A stretch of DNA of 64,000 nt from Nostoc linckia NIES-25 (lineage in GTDB: Bacteria > Cyanobacteriota > Cyanobacteriia > Cyanobacteriales > Nostocaceae), in the NCBI RefSeq assembly GCF_002368035.1, contig NZ_AP018223.1, positions 1,094,449-1,158,448 of the forward strand, in the 5' to 3' direction. Below the pieces are notes generated by a model, which was not told the origin of the DNA, did not search any database, and saw nothing but the letters and a program-made list of their open reading frames with translations. Below are positions 26,193-35,058 of the stretch, one piece after another. Each line of letters begins with the position of its first letter. Within the stretch, counting starts at the first letter, position 1. A program made the translations under genes and the position numbers.

Positions 26193-27632
26193 ATGAAAAA
26201 TATAAAAAATCCTGAGAAGCGCAACCTGTGGTTTGAAAGATTTATGGCAATCCTGGCCACAGTAAATTTAAGTTTAGTTTTGTTTGATTTAAGTTACGTA
26301 CATTGGCGGGATTTATACTTACAAAAACTTCCCCAAATTGTCCACATTTATGATCCAATCAAAGGTATTGAACCGCATCGAGAGACGAAAAAGTATCTAG
26401 AAACCTTAGACGCATTGGAAGAACAAGTCAGCCAAACAGGATTACAGTCGCCTGAGGTAAAAAAGGGGCTAGAGGAAATAACTCGTCTTAGCGACGAGAT
26501 GATTGACACTAATCCATTTGCGGGAGCGAATAAGAGTGGTACTCTAGAAAAAATCAAAAATCGGATGCGCGATCGCATCGACAATGAATCTGCAAAACAG
26601 TCCTTTGCCATTTTTTGGAGTCAACCGTACTTAACCCAAAAAGGCTGGCTGCCAGAAATTAATTTTTTCAACCAAAGAATCCGCCCTTTAATTGCCACTA
26701 ACTACTACCGCCGAATTGGAGAAAGTGGCGAATATATCAATAATTTCTGGATTATTGACTCAGTATTTGTAATTTTATTTGCCCTAGAATTGCTGGGTCG
26801 TACCTTTTTAATCAGACGCCAACATCGTGGTTTAAGCGCTTTAGAAGCACTTTTGTGGCGTTGGTACGATCTGTTATTATTAGTACCATTTTTGCGGTGG
26901 CTACGAATTATACCTGTATTAGTTCGTCTCGACCAAGCAAAGTTATTAAGTTTGTATCCAGTGCGCCGACAAATTAATCAGGGAATCGTCGCTAATTTTG
27001 CCGAAGAACTCACAGAAATTGTAGTGGTGAGGGTAATCAACCAAGTTCAGGGTTCAATTAAGCGGGGTGAATTAATTCGCTGGCTGTCGCAACAAGAAAA
27101 TGTACGTTCCTACATAGATATTAATAATGTCAATGAAATAGAAGCGATCGCAGGTCTTTTGGTAAAAACAATTGTTTACCAAGTGCTACCCGAAATCCAA
27201 CCAGCGATCGTTGCCATTTTGCGTCACAATATCGAAGCCGTCATCCATCAAGTTCCCATCTACCGCAACCTCCAGAACCTCCCAGGGGTTGGGCAAGCCC
27301 AAACCCAACTCAGCGAACAACTAGCAACCCAAATCACAACAAATCTTTATAAAACTTTAGTTAGTGCTGTTGAAGACCCTGTTGGTGCAAAACTCACTAG
27401 TCAACTAGTACAAAGTTTCAGCGACGCCTTGACAGGGCAAATCAAAGAAAAGCACTTGCTTGCAGAAATTGAGAGTTTACTTTCTGACTTCTTAGAAGAA
27501 ATAAAACTCAACTACGTTCAGCGTTTGTCCCAAGAAGATATCGAACAAATCATCGACCAAACTAGACAACTACGAACACAGGCATCACTTCCAGCAGTAC
27601 TTGATAAAAGCACCACTATTCCAGGGAGATGA
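26193..27632 (+). CDS. Large membrane protein with Arg-rich S4-like segment, function unknown
   Basis: A 479-residue protein. The first membrane segment is at about 17-36 (FMAILATVNLSLVLFDLSYV), followed by a 150-residue extracytoplasmic helical region. A second membrane block (about 185-260) includes IIDSVFVILFALELLGRTFL and then WRWYDLLLLVPFLRWLRIIP, whose Arg at regular spacing resembles voltage-sensor or ion-channel helices. The C-terminal half (about 270-479) is soluble and helical, with repeated amphipathic stretches such as LVQSFSDALTGQ. I do not recognise a named family with confidence; a channel-like fold is inference. A tract repeat and the rimP leader follow. Confidence 0.7.
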   Translation: MKNIKNPEKRNLWFERFMAILATVNLSLVLFDLSYVHWRDLYLQKLPQIVHIYDPIKGIEPHRETKKYLETLDALEEQVSQTGLQSPEVKKGLEEITRLSDEMIDTNPFAGANKSGTLEKIKNRMRDRIDNESAKQSFAIFWSQPYLTQKGWLPEINFFNQRIRPLIATNYYRRIGESGEYINNFWIIDSVFVILFALELLGRTFLIRRQHRGLSALEALLWRWYDLLLLVPFLRWLRIIPVLVRLDQAKLLSLYPVRRQINQGIVANFAEELTEIVVVRVINQVQGSIKRGELIRWLSQQENVRSYIDINNVNEIEAIAGLLVKTIVYQVLPEIQPAIVAILRHNIEAVIHQVPIYRNLQNLPGVGQAQTQLSEQLATQITTNLYKTLVSAVEDPVGAKLTSQLVQSFSDALTGQIKEKHLLAEIESLLSDFLEEIKLNYVQRLSQEDIEQIIDQTRQLRTQASLPAVLDKSTTIPGR

Positions 27633-27645
27633 GAACATGGCTTCG

Positions 27646-27735
27646 CTAAGGGAAAAGGGTAAAGGTTAAAGGGAAAATAGAGATCTTTCCTTTCCCCCTT
27701 CCCCTTTGCCCTTTGCCCCATGCCCTGTTTGGCCC
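27646..27735. repeat. Purine/pyrimidine tract repeat
   Basis: GGGAAAAGGGTAAAGG, then TCTTTCCTTTCCCCC and GCCCCATGCCC; same family as other spacer copies. It separates the membrane protein gene from the rimP leader. Confidence 0.7.
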
Positions 27736-27780
27736 ATCCCCCATGTCCAATGCCCCACTCCAAAAGAAATGCGCTAAACT

Positions 27781-27868
27781 CGAATTAGGGCGAACCACCA
27801 TTGGTTCGTCACAAGACTTCTTGGAAGATATCCCTATCGCAGGAAGTGGGTCGATGCCCACTTTTTTT
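27781..27868 (+). promoter_or_regulatory. Structured rimP leader ending in an intrinsic terminator (candidate attenuator)
   Basis: A possible closing stem TAGGG/CCCTA (27786-27790 with 27832-27836, extendable by CGA/TCG) encloses two hairpins: CGAACCA/TGGTTCG with loop CCAT (27791-27808) and CTTC/GAAG (27817-27827). It is followed by a terminator hairpin AAGTGGG/CCCACTT (27844-27863) running into T7. The T-tract ends 13 bases before the rimP ATG, leaving no room for another promoter, so transcription of the operon must read through it. Confidence 0.65.
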
Positions 27869-27881
27869 ATTGAATTTTCTC

Positions 27882-28343
27882 ATGGCTCATCCCTTAATAC
27901 CAAAAATTATTGATTTGGCGACACCAGTGGCAGAAGAACTGGGATTAGAACTAGTTGGTGTGGTTTTTCACACTAACCAAAGTCCACCAGTACTGCGGGT
28001 AGATATTCGCAATCCTCAGGAAGACACTGGGTTAAATGATTGTGAGAAGATGAGCCGTGCTTTAGAAACCTCCTTAGATGCTGCGGAAATCTTTCCAGAT
28101 GCTTATGTATTGGAAGTGTCCAGTCCTGGTATTTCGCGGCAATTGGTCACCGACAGGGAGTTTATCTCTTTTAAAGGATTTCCCGTCATTATCTCCACCT
28201 CCCCACCTTATGAGGGACAACAAGAGTGGACTGGTCAGCTGATTCGCCGGGATGAGACAGCAGTTTACTTAAACCAAAAAGGTCGTGTAGTCGAAATTCA
28301 GCGCTCTCAAATTACTAGGGTGCAGCTAGACGAACGTCGATAA
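27882..28343 (+). CDS. rimP: Ribosome maturation factor RimP
   Basis: Needed for maturation of the 30S ribosomal subunit. The 153-residue protein has the N-terminal domain (LIPKIIDLATPVAEELGLEL, then VLRVDIRN and the family motif GLNDCEKMSRALETSLD), the conserved LEVSSPGISR signature and a C-terminal SH3-like domain (GQQEWTGQLIRRDETAVYLN). ATG 27882 (MAHPLIPKII) fits the family; longer in-frame starts would run through the leader hairpins. It is the first gene of rimP-nusA-ylxR-infB. A 255-base repeat array separates it from nusA. Confidence 0.95.
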   Translation: MAHPLIPKIIDLATPVAEELGLELVGVVFHTNQSPPVLRVDIRNPQEDTGLNDCEKMSRALETSLDAAEIFPDAYVLEVSSPGISRQLVTDREFISFKGFPVIISTSPPYEGQQEWTGQLIRRDETAVYLNQKGRVVEIQRSQITRVQLDERR

Positions 28344-28598
28344 ACAAATGACTAGGGACTGAGGATTAAGGACTGAAGATTAGGGATTGGAGATTAGGGA
28401 TTAGGAACTAGGAACTGGGGAAGCAGAGGAGCAGGGGAGCAGAGGAGCTTCAGTGCAGAGGGGAAGTTGCAGTCAGTCTTTACCATCTGCCCTCACCCCC
28501 TCCGCCCCCCTGTGTCTTACCATGCCCCAATCCCCAGTCCCCAGTCCCCAATCCCCAGTCCCCAATCCCCAGTCCCTAATTTTTAAAGGAGATTGCTT
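28344..28598. repeat. Tandem heptamer array between rimP and nusA
   Basis: Bases 28346-28420 are imperfect GGGATTGG/AGATTAGGG heptamers; bases 28520-28580 are the complementary CCCCAGT/CCCCAAT heptamers, giving potential for a long imperfect stem within the operon transcript. The last bases contain AAAGGAG (28585-28591), the nusA ribosome site. Confidence 0.8.
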
Positions 28599-29900
28599 AT
28601 GTCAATGGTTACTTTACCTGGATTAAAAGAACTAATTGAAAGTATTAGTCGCGAACGTAATTTACCTCGTCTTGCAGTTCAATCAGCTATTAGAGAAGCA
28701 CTACTTAAAGGCTACGAACGTTATCGCCGCGCCCAAAATCTAGAGCGCAGACAGTTTGACGAAGATTATTTTGATAATTTTGAAGTAGAACTGGATATAG
28801 AAGAAGAAGGATTTCGCGTTCTTTCCACTAAAATTATTGTTGAAAAAGAAAAACTCAATAACACAGACCATCAAATTTCTTTAGACGAAGTTCAACTTGT
28901 AGCTCCCGAAGCGCAGTTAGGCGACTCTGTAGTGCTGGATGTGACACCAGATCAAGGAGAATTTGGTCGCATGGCAGCGATGCAAACCAAGCAAGTACTA
29001 GCGCAAAAACTCCGGGATCAACAGCGCCAGATGGTGCAAGAAGAGTTCCAAGATTTAGAAGGAACCGTTCTGCAAGCAAGAGTCTTGCGCTTTGAACGTC
29101 AATCAGTAATTTTGGCAGTTAGCAGTGGCTTCGGTCAGCCAGAAGTGGAAGCGGAATTACCAAAGCGCGAACAGTTACCCAACGATAACTATCGGGCAAA
29201 CGCCACTTTTAAGGTATATCTCAAAAAAGTTTCTCAAGGTCAGCAGCGAGGGCCGCAATTACTTGTATCTAGAGCCGATGCTGGTTTGGTAGTTTATCTG
29301 TTTGCCAACGAAGTACCAGAAATCGAAGACGAAGTAGTACGGATTGTTGCCGTAGCTAGGGAGGCAAACCCCCCTTCCCGTTATGTAGGCCCCCGGACTA
29401 AAATAGCAGTAGACACTCTCGACCGCGATGTAGACCCAGTTGGTGCATGTATCGGAGCTAGGGGTTCGCGAATTCAAGTTGTAGTCAACGAATTACGCGG
29501 TGAAAAAATAGATGTAATTCGCTGGTCGCCAGACCCAGCAACATATATCGCTAATGCTTTAAGTCCAGCACGAGTAGATGAAGTCCGCCTGATGGATCCA
29601 GAAACCCGGCAAACCCACGTACTAGTGGCTGAAGACCAACTGAGTTTGGCCATTGGCAAAGAAGGGCAAAATGTCCGTTTAGCAGCACGCCTGACGGGCT
29701 GGAAAATTGATATTAAAGATAAAGCGAAGTACGATCGTGCCGGAGAAGATGCTAAATTTATAGCTTCTAGAGCTAAATATCAAGCAGAGCAAGAAGAAGA
29801 GGATGAAGATGATGTTGATTTTGAGGAATTAGAGGCTGAAAATGAAGATGACTTAGAAGAATTAGATAATGATACTTTTGATGCTGAGGATGAAGAATAA
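28599..29900 (+). CDS. nusA: Transcription termination/antitermination factor NusA
   Basis: Binds RNA polymerase and nascent RNA to modulate pausing and termination. The 433-residue protein has the N-terminal polymerase-binding domain (LPGLKELIESISRERNLPRL), an S1 domain (about 130-205), two KH domains (DPVGACIGARGSRIQVVVNE; LSLAIGKEGQNVRLAARLTG) and a highly acidic C-terminal tail (DEDDVDFEELEAENEDDLEE), without the extra AR repeats of E. coli. ATG 28599 is 7 bases from AAAGGAG; an upstream TTG at 28593 is unlikely. Second gene of the operon. Confidence 0.96.
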   Translation: MSMVTLPGLKELIESISRERNLPRLAVQSAIREALLKGYERYRRAQNLERRQFDEDYFDNFEVELDIEEEGFRVLSTKIIVEKEKLNNTDHQISLDEVQLVAPEAQLGDSVVLDVTPDQGEFGRMAAMQTKQVLAQKLRDQQRQMVQEEFQDLEGTVLQARVLRFERQSVILAVSSGFGQPEVEAELPKREQLPNDNYRANATFKVYLKKVSQGQQRGPQLLVSRADAGLVVYLFANEVPEIEDEVVRIVAVAREANPPSRYVGPRTKIAVDTLDRDVDPVGACIGARGSRIQVVVNELRGEKIDVIRWSPDPATYIANALSPARVDEVRLMDPETRQTHVLVAEDQLSLAIGKEGQNVRLAARLTGWKIDIKDKAKYDRAGEDAKFIASRAKYQAEQEEEDEDDVDFEELEAENEDDLEELDNDTFDAEDEE

Positions 29901-30051
29901 TTTCTCAATCTTGTTAAATTTTGTTACTGTTGATTTTAATCCCAATCTCAAAGATTTTTTTTGTTGAAAACGAGTTGGTATAAGTAAAAAATAGTAATAA
30001 CGAACTTCTTTCTACACCCAAAATGCACCAACTGAGATCCTAACAAAACTG

Positions 30052-30321
30052 ATGAAACCAAATTATCGGCGCTGTATTAGCTGCCGCAAACTAGGTTTAA
30101 AAGAAGAGTTTTGGCGGATTGTACGCGTCTTTCCTTCTGGAAAGGTACAATTAGATCGGGGCATGGGGCGTTCCGCCTATATTTGTCCGCAAGTGAGTTG
30201 CCTACAAGCAGCTCAAAAGAAAAATCGACTAGGGCGATCGCTACATGCATCAGTGCCAGAAACGCTGTATCAAAGCTTGTCGCAACGTCTAGCCAGCAAT
30301 AATACCCAAAATCAAATTTAA
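30052..30321 (+). CDS. ylxR: YlxR family RNA-binding protein (DUF448)
   Basis: An 89-residue basic protein with the YlxR signatures RRCISCRKLG, VRVFPSGKVQLDRG and the invariant GRSAYICPQ, plus LGRSLHASVPE. YlxR is usually encoded between nusA and infB; in some bacteria it binds RNase P and affects its activity. The context (150 bases after nusA, before infB) agrees. The start ATG lies in TAACAAAACTGATG without a strong ribosome site. Confidence 0.92.
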   Translation: MKPNYRRCISCRKLGLKEEFWRIVRVFPSGKVQLDRGMGRSAYICPQVSCLQAAQKKNRLGRSLHASVPETLYQSLSQRLASNNTQNQI

Positions 30322-30809
30322 TTATTTGGAACAACTTAGTGGCGTCATCAATAGAGAAATTGTGCGAAAGTCGAATTAATCGTGCTTTTTTCATATTCTC
30401 TGTCGAACGCTAAGGTTAGTGCCAAAATAGTAAATGGGTGTAGAAAGCATTCGACTCTTCTATCAAAAGAGGGGTAAGGCAACACTCCCAGAACAAAATG
30501 TACTCGATTGTGTTGTGGAAGACTCAGAATCAGCAAAACAAAAAACTACAAAATGGCAACCTGGTAGCGCTCAGGCGCAGTTCGGCGTCAAGGGTTCCCA
30601 TAAAAATCTTTTATTTAAAAAATTTTTATGGGCATCTCTCAACCATCATTTCTGGTGGGGATGCCATCATTAAACCGAAACATCTCTCTTTCCTGATTGG
30701 AGGCACCGGCAAAATCACCAAGGGCAACCTAAAAACAGTAATCAAAGGATGGAGATGTCGCAAACCAGGCAGCCATCCGCTAAAACTGTAAATTAAAGGG
30801 GAAGAGTGG
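30322..30809 (+). promoter_or_regulatory. 488-base infB leader with several stem-loops
   Basis: Contains a stem CCCATAAAAAT/ATTTTTATGGG (30597-30607 with 30622-30632) and a second GGCATC/GATGCC pair (30631-30636 with 30658-30663) that competes for overlapping bases. Overlapping short open frames at 30434-30791 show no family resemblance. It may carry an infB promoter or a regulatory leader. Confidence 0.4.
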
Positions 30810-33800
30810 ATGAACAACGGCAAAGTTAGAATCTATGAATTATCAAAGGAATTGAATTTGGATAACAAAGAGCTATTAGCAATTTGCGACCAGCTCAACA
30901 TCGCGGTCAAAAGCCATAGCAGCACGATTTCAGAATCCGAGGCAGAACAAATTCGTACTGCTGCACAAAAACTCGCAGCGACAAATGGGACGCCCAGAAA
31001 GGAACCAGGTACAACCAGCCATAAATCAAATTCACTACCAAACGGCGGACGTAACCGACCTGCTGCACCCCACAAACAGCAAATTTTGGAAATACGCAAA
31101 CCGAAAATATTGAGAAATACTACCTCCAACGCCTCAGAGGCGTCAGTTGCTACCAATACCCAAGCTGCTTTGTCTGAAGCTAATCCTCCCTCACCTCCAC
31201 GGCCTTTCGCTACACCAGTCTCACCCATGAAGCCGACGGCACCAACTCGACCCGTACCCCGGAATCAATCTGAGACCACAGAGCAACCTCCTGTCAAAGA
31301 CTTGGAACAAACACCTCCTCCAAATCAGCCACAGGAAAAACCAGTTGCCCAAAAATCGGAAAAAGTAATTCCACCCAGACCGAAAGCTGACAAGCCTCAA
31401 AAACCGCAATTAGTTGCGCCACCGGCCAGGCCAGCAGCGGAACAAGCACAGGTAACCGAACAGCAACCTCCGGCAGACAAACCGATCCTCAAACGCGAAC
31501 GTCCGCGGCCCGCAGAAGGCGATCGCGACCATCAAATTATTAAGCCAAAAGTCGCGAAGCTGCCAGCAGACCAGACCTCGCCAGGGGCACCACAAAAACA
31601 GCCTCGTCCCACCACTTCACCCGGCAAACCGGAGCCAAGAGGAAATCGGCCACCATCACCAATAGGAGACGGGCAACGACCAAGACCTGCACGTTCTGGT
31701 GAAGCTGTAGCAGCAGCAATGCCAATTGCTACTCCACCAAGGCATCTGTCAGCAATAGCAGCGAAAACCGAGGTATTAGGTGACGAGCCAATCGCCCCCG
31801 ATTTGCTGGATTTAAAACGCCCAACTCCACCCCGGCCAGCCAAAGGTGGCAAAAAGTGGGTAGAAGAAGAAATCATCGACGAAGTTAAAGAAAAAGCAGG
31901 CAAGGCCGGCGTCAAAGGCAAGCGAACCAAGCCAATACTTCTGGATGATGACGAATTTGAAGACGATTTACTCGATGATGACGATTCAGACGCACCAGCC
32001 ACCGTCCAAGTCAGCCTCTCCATCGCCCGTCCTCCCAAACCCAAATCGGCTCGGCCCGCACAAGCCCCAGCGGCAGCCTTGGTTAGTGCCCCAACAGCAA
32101 GAGGTAGAAAATCTACTTCTAACCGCGACCAAAACCGTCGCCAAGAAGTCGAAACCAAGCGCGATCGTCCAGAAAAAGTCGTGGTGACAGGGCCAATGAC
32201 TGTCCAAGAATTGGCTGACCTGTTGATTGTTGCCGATACAGAGATTGTGAAAATCCTGTTCCTCAAAGGCATGGCAGTCAGTATCACCCAAAATCTGGAT
32301 ATTCCAACAATTACTCTGGTAGCAAAAGAACTAGAAATAGAAGTTGAAACCGCCGAACCAGAAGCAGAAGCTCGGAAAGTTACGGAAATGGTCAGCGCCG
32401 AAGATATGGAAAATCTCCATCGGCGTCCGCCAGTGGTGACAATTATGGGTCACGTAGACCACGGTAAAACAACTCTACTTGACTCGATTCGTAAAACCAA
32501 AGTAGCTGCTGGGGAAGCAGGTGGTATTACCCAACACATCGGTGCATATCATGTTGATGTGGTACATGAAGGCAAACCACAGCAGATAGTCTTCCTAGAT
32601 ACTCCCGGTCACGAAGCCTTTACAGCCATGCGGGCACGAGGAGCGCGGGTAACAGATATTGCTGTGTTAGTAGTCGCTGCGGATGATGGCGTTCGTCCCC
32701 AAACCATTGAAGCTATTAGCCACGCACAAGCAGCAGGAGTACCCATTGTCGTCGCCATCAACAAAATTGACAAAGAAGCTGCACAGCCAGACCGGGTGAA
32801 ACAAGAACTGACTCAGTATGGTTTGACAGCAGAAGAATGGGGCGGCGACACAATTATGGTGCCGGTGAGCGCTATCAAAGGTGAAAACCTAGATACGCTC
32901 TTAGAAATGATTCTCTTGGTAGCAGAGGTAGCAGAACTATCTGCCAACCCAGACCGCGCTGCCAGAGGAACAGTCATTGAAGCACATCTGGATAAAGCTA
33001 AGGGAGCAGTTGCTACCCTGCTAATTCAAAATGGTACCTTGCATGTGGGAGATATGCTCGTAGCCGGCTCCGCCTTTGGTAAGGTGCGGGCAATGGTGAA
33101 CGACAGAGGCGCAAGAGTTGAAGCCGCTTCTCCATCCTTTGCTGTTGAGGTGTTGGGCTTAAGTGATGTCCCAGCAGCCGGCGACGAGTTTGAGGTCTTC
33201 GAGAACGAAAAAGAAGCCCGAAACCTAGCAAGCGATCGCGCCGACAAACAACGCCTATCCCGCCTCCTGCAAGGACGCGTCACCCTCACAACCCTCTCAG
33301 CTCAGGCACAAGAAGGCGAGTTGAAAGAACTCAACTTGATCTTGAAGGGAGACGTACAAGGTTCTGTGGAAGCCATTGTGGGAGCGCTCAAGCAAATCCC
33401 CCAAAACGAAGTCCAAATTCGGATGTTATTGGCTACTGCTGGGGAAATTACCGAAACAGATATCGACTTAGCATCAGCTAGTAACGCTGTAATTATTGGC
33501 TTCAACACCACCTTTGCCAGTGGCGCAAGACAAGCCGCCGATGAAGCGGGTGTAGATGTTCGGGAATACAACGTTATCTACAAACTCTTGGAAGATATCC
33601 AAGATGCCTTGGAAGGTCTTCTCGAACCAGAATTGGTGGAAGAACCCTTGGGTCAAACCGAAGTCCGCGCCGTCTTCCCAGTCGGTCGTGGTGCGGTTGC
33701 TGGTTGCTACGTTCAATCTGGCAAGCTAGTTCGCAACTGCAAAGTGCGGGTGCGACGCGGCGGTAAAGTGGTTTATGAAGGCGTGCTGGACTCCCTCAAA

Positions 33801-33944
33801 CGGATGAAAGAAGACGCCCGCGAAGTCAACGCTGGTTATGAATGCGGTGTCGGTATTGATAAATTCAATGATTGGGCTGAAGGTGATATCATCGAAGCCT
33901 ATCAAATGGTTACCAAGCGCCGTACTCTCACCTTAACAAGATAG
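30810..33944 (+). CDS. infB: Translation initiation factor IF-2
   Basis: GTPase that delivers initiator tRNA to the 30S subunit. The 1044-residue protein is typical of cyanobacteria: an N-terminal IF2N segment (VRIYELSKELNLDNKELLAI), a long Pro/Lys-rich and acidic linker (about 65-450), a second IF2N (MTVQELADLLIVADTEIVKI) and the G domain with VTIMGHVDHGKTTL, DTPGHEAF and NKID motifs, followed by the beta-barrel and C-terminal initiator-tRNA-binding domains. GGGGAAGAG precedes the ATG. Last gene of the rimP-nusA-ylxR-infB operon; a TTAGGAGTTA repeat hairpin follows. Confidence 0.97.
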   Translation: MNNGKVRIYELSKELNLDNKELLAICDQLNIAVKSHSSTISESEAEQIRTAAQKLAATNGTPRKEPGTTSHKSNSLPNGGRNRPAAPHKQQILEIRKPKILRNTTSNASEASVATNTQAALSEANPPSPPRPFATPVSPMKPTAPTRPVPRNQSETTEQPPVKDLEQTPPPNQPQEKPVAQKSEKVIPPRPKADKPQKPQLVAPPARPAAEQAQVTEQQPPADKPILKRERPRPAEGDRDHQIIKPKVAKLPADQTSPGAPQKQPRPTTSPGKPEPRGNRPPSPIGDGQRPRPARSGEAVAAAMPIATPPRHLSAIAAKTEVLGDEPIAPDLLDLKRPTPPRPAKGGKKWVEEEIIDEVKEKAGKAGVKGKRTKPILLDDDEFEDDLLDDDDSDAPATVQVSLSIARPPKPKSARPAQAPAAALVSAPTARGRKSTSNRDQNRRQEVETKRDRPEKVVVTGPMTVQELADLLIVADTEIVKILFLKGMAVSITQNLDIPTITLVAKELEIEVETAEPEAEARKVTEMVSAEDMENLHRRPPVVTIMGHVDHGKTTLLDSIRKTKVAAGEAGGITQHIGAYHVDVVHEGKPQQIVFLDTPGHEAFTAMRARGARVTDIAVLVVAADDGVRPQTIEAISHAQAAGVPIVVAINKIDKEAAQPDRVKQELTQYGLTAEEWGGDTIMVPVSAIKGENLDTLLEMILLVAEVAELSANPDRAARGTVIEAHLDKAKGAVATLLIQNGTLHVGDMLVAGSAFGKVRAMVNDRGARVEAASPSFAVEVLGLSDVPAAGDEFEVFENEKEARNLASDRADKQRLSRLLQGRVTLTTLSAQAQEGELKELNLILKGDVQGSVEAIVGALKQIPQNEVQIRMLLATAGEITETDIDLASASNAVIIGFNTTFASGARQAADEAGVDVREYNVIYKLLEDIQDALEGLLEPELVEEPLGQTEVRAVFPVGRGAVAGCYVQSGKLVRNCKVRVRRGGKVVYEGVLDSLKRMKEDAREVNAGYECGVGIDKFNDWAEGDIIEAYQMVTKRRTLTLTR

Positions 33945-33963
33945 TGCTCTTGGTAAAATGGTT

Positions 33964-34037
33964 AGAAGTTAGGAGTTAGGAGTTATGAGTTAAAACTCTC
34001 TAACTCCTAACTCTTAACTTTTAACTCATAACTTTAA
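33964..34037. repeat. TTAGGAGTTA inverted repeat after infB
   Basis: Tandem GTTAGGAGTTA units are followed by complementary CTAACTCCTAACTC and AACTCATAAC units, forming a long stem. The same unit type recurs at 60782-60940. Confidence 0.7.
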
Positions 34038-34040
34038 TAT

Positions 34041-34676
34041 ATGGCTTCATTTCGCTCTGAACCAATCTTGTGGATTCACGTCGCTGGATTAGCAACGTTA
34101 CCTATTTTTTCAATACTCTGCTTATTGTTCCTGTCTGTGGGCGAGCCGTTTTTGCCCGTCTGGATGGAACTATTCTTAGTAGCGACCATTGGTGTTGTGC
34201 CGCTGCTATGGATGCAGCTGCGTCGCCCCTTTTACATCTTTGGCCTTTTGGGAATAGCCTTAAAGCCAGAAAATTTGACTGAGCGGCAGCGAAAAATTCT
34301 TTGTTTAACTAATACAAAGTTAAATCGTATTTTAGCCCTAGTGACAGCAGTATTGTCGATTTGGGCGTTGTGGCATATCTATCAATTTGCCCCATCAGTA
34401 GCAAATACAGCTAAATTTTTACCGCAATGGCGCAGCCTGGGTTTAATACTTGCCGCCTTAGCCTTTTTAGCGAGTAATTTATTTTTACAAATACCCGTTA
34501 GTGTCATGCGAGTTTTAGTGACTAATGACACAGAATTTGCGGCCATAGAACCGTTATCTTTAGACAAGATTAAACAAGATTTTACAATTCTAGGCGTGCG
34601 GGTTAATCAAATGTTGCCCCGATTGTTTGAATCTTTGTTCGCAAGAAAAATAGATTCGCAGCAGCCCCCAGAGTAA
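34041..34676 (+). CDS. Conserved cyanobacterial membrane protein downstream of infB
   Basis: A 211-residue protein with four or more hydrophobic helices: IHVAGLATLPIFSILCLLFL, MELFLVATIGVVPLLWMQL, ILALVTAVLSIWALWHIYQF and LGLILAALAFLASNLFLQIP. The tail (LDKIKQDFTILGVRVNQMLP, then FARKIDSQQPPE) is soluble. It resembles a cyanobacterial family sometimes named low-complexity-tail membrane proteins; function unknown. It lies 96 bases after infB in the same direction and could share its transcript, although a hairpin repeat intervenes. Confidence 0.78.
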   Translation: MASFRSEPILWIHVAGLATLPIFSILCLLFLSVGEPFLPVWMELFLVATIGVVPLLWMQLRRPFYIFGLLGIALKPENLTERQRKILCLTNTKLNRILALVTAVLSIWALWHIYQFAPSVANTAKFLPQWRSLGLILAALAFLASNLFLQIPVSVMRVLVTNDTEFAAIEPLSLDKIKQDFTILGVRVNQMLPRLFESLFARKIDSQQPPE

Positions 34677-34689
34677 ATATTATTTTATT

Positions 34690-34850
34690 TGAAGTGGCTA
34701 GGAGCAGACGCTCTTACGCGGGGACATGAGGGAGTGAGCGATAAGTATTAACCAATACCCCATAACGCCAGTTGCTAAAGAGCGGTACAAGTCGGGCATT
34801 ACCCGCCCAACGCACTGGCTCCCTAATGCTCAATTACCAATAACAGAGGA
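34690..34850. repeat. Dispersed GAGCCAGTGCG/CAACTGGCG repeat
   Basis: On the minus strand this reads GGGAGCCAGTGCGTTGGG, ACTTGTACCGCT and GCAACTGGCGTTATGG. The same modules occur in the interior of the element at 40452-40728 (GAGCCAGTGCG, ACTTGTACCGCT, GCAACTGGCGTT), so the two are related. Confidence 0.6.
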
Positions 34851-34860
34851 ATGAGGAATT

Positions 34861-35058
34861 ATGGCTCAAATTCCAGCTTATAGCGATCGCCAATTTTCTG
34901 CTGATAGTGAAATTTGGTATAGCCTCAAATGCGCTATCTCTAATAGTTCCGGTTTTCAACGCTGGCAACTAGAACGCGGCGCTCAATTACAAGGACTTCG
35001 CTTAGAACAGCAGGTACAACGATATTTACGAGAAACTTTAGAAACTTTAGCTTATTAG
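34861..35058 (+). CDS. Small conserved-looking protein of unknown function
   Basis: A 65-residue protein: MAQIPAYSDRQFSADSEIWY, then SLKCAISNSSGFQRWQLERG and QLQGLRLEQQVQRYLRETLE. It is hydrophilic, helical and ends in LETLAY, with no signal peptide. GAGGAATGAGGAA precedes the ATG as a ribosome site. Composition and codon use look coding, and small proteins of this type are common in Nostocales, but I cannot name a family. Confidence 0.65.
   Translation: MAQIPAYSDRQFSADSEIWYSLKCAISNSSGFQRWQLERGAQLQGLRLEQQVQRYLRETLETLAY

Noticed and set aside
28344..28598. Heptamer array between rimP and nusA as a CRISPR-like array
   Set aside because: Units are 7 bases, contiguous, without unique spacers; this is a short tandem repeat, not a CRISPR.
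30434..30791. Two overlapping frames between ylxR and infB
   Set aside because: They overlap each other in different frames, run through stem-loops and resemble no protein family; treated as leader sequence.
31532..32287. 251-codon frame opposite infB
   Set aside because: It is the complement of the low-complexity Pro/Lys/Asp-rich linker of infB; the sense frame is clearly the real gene.
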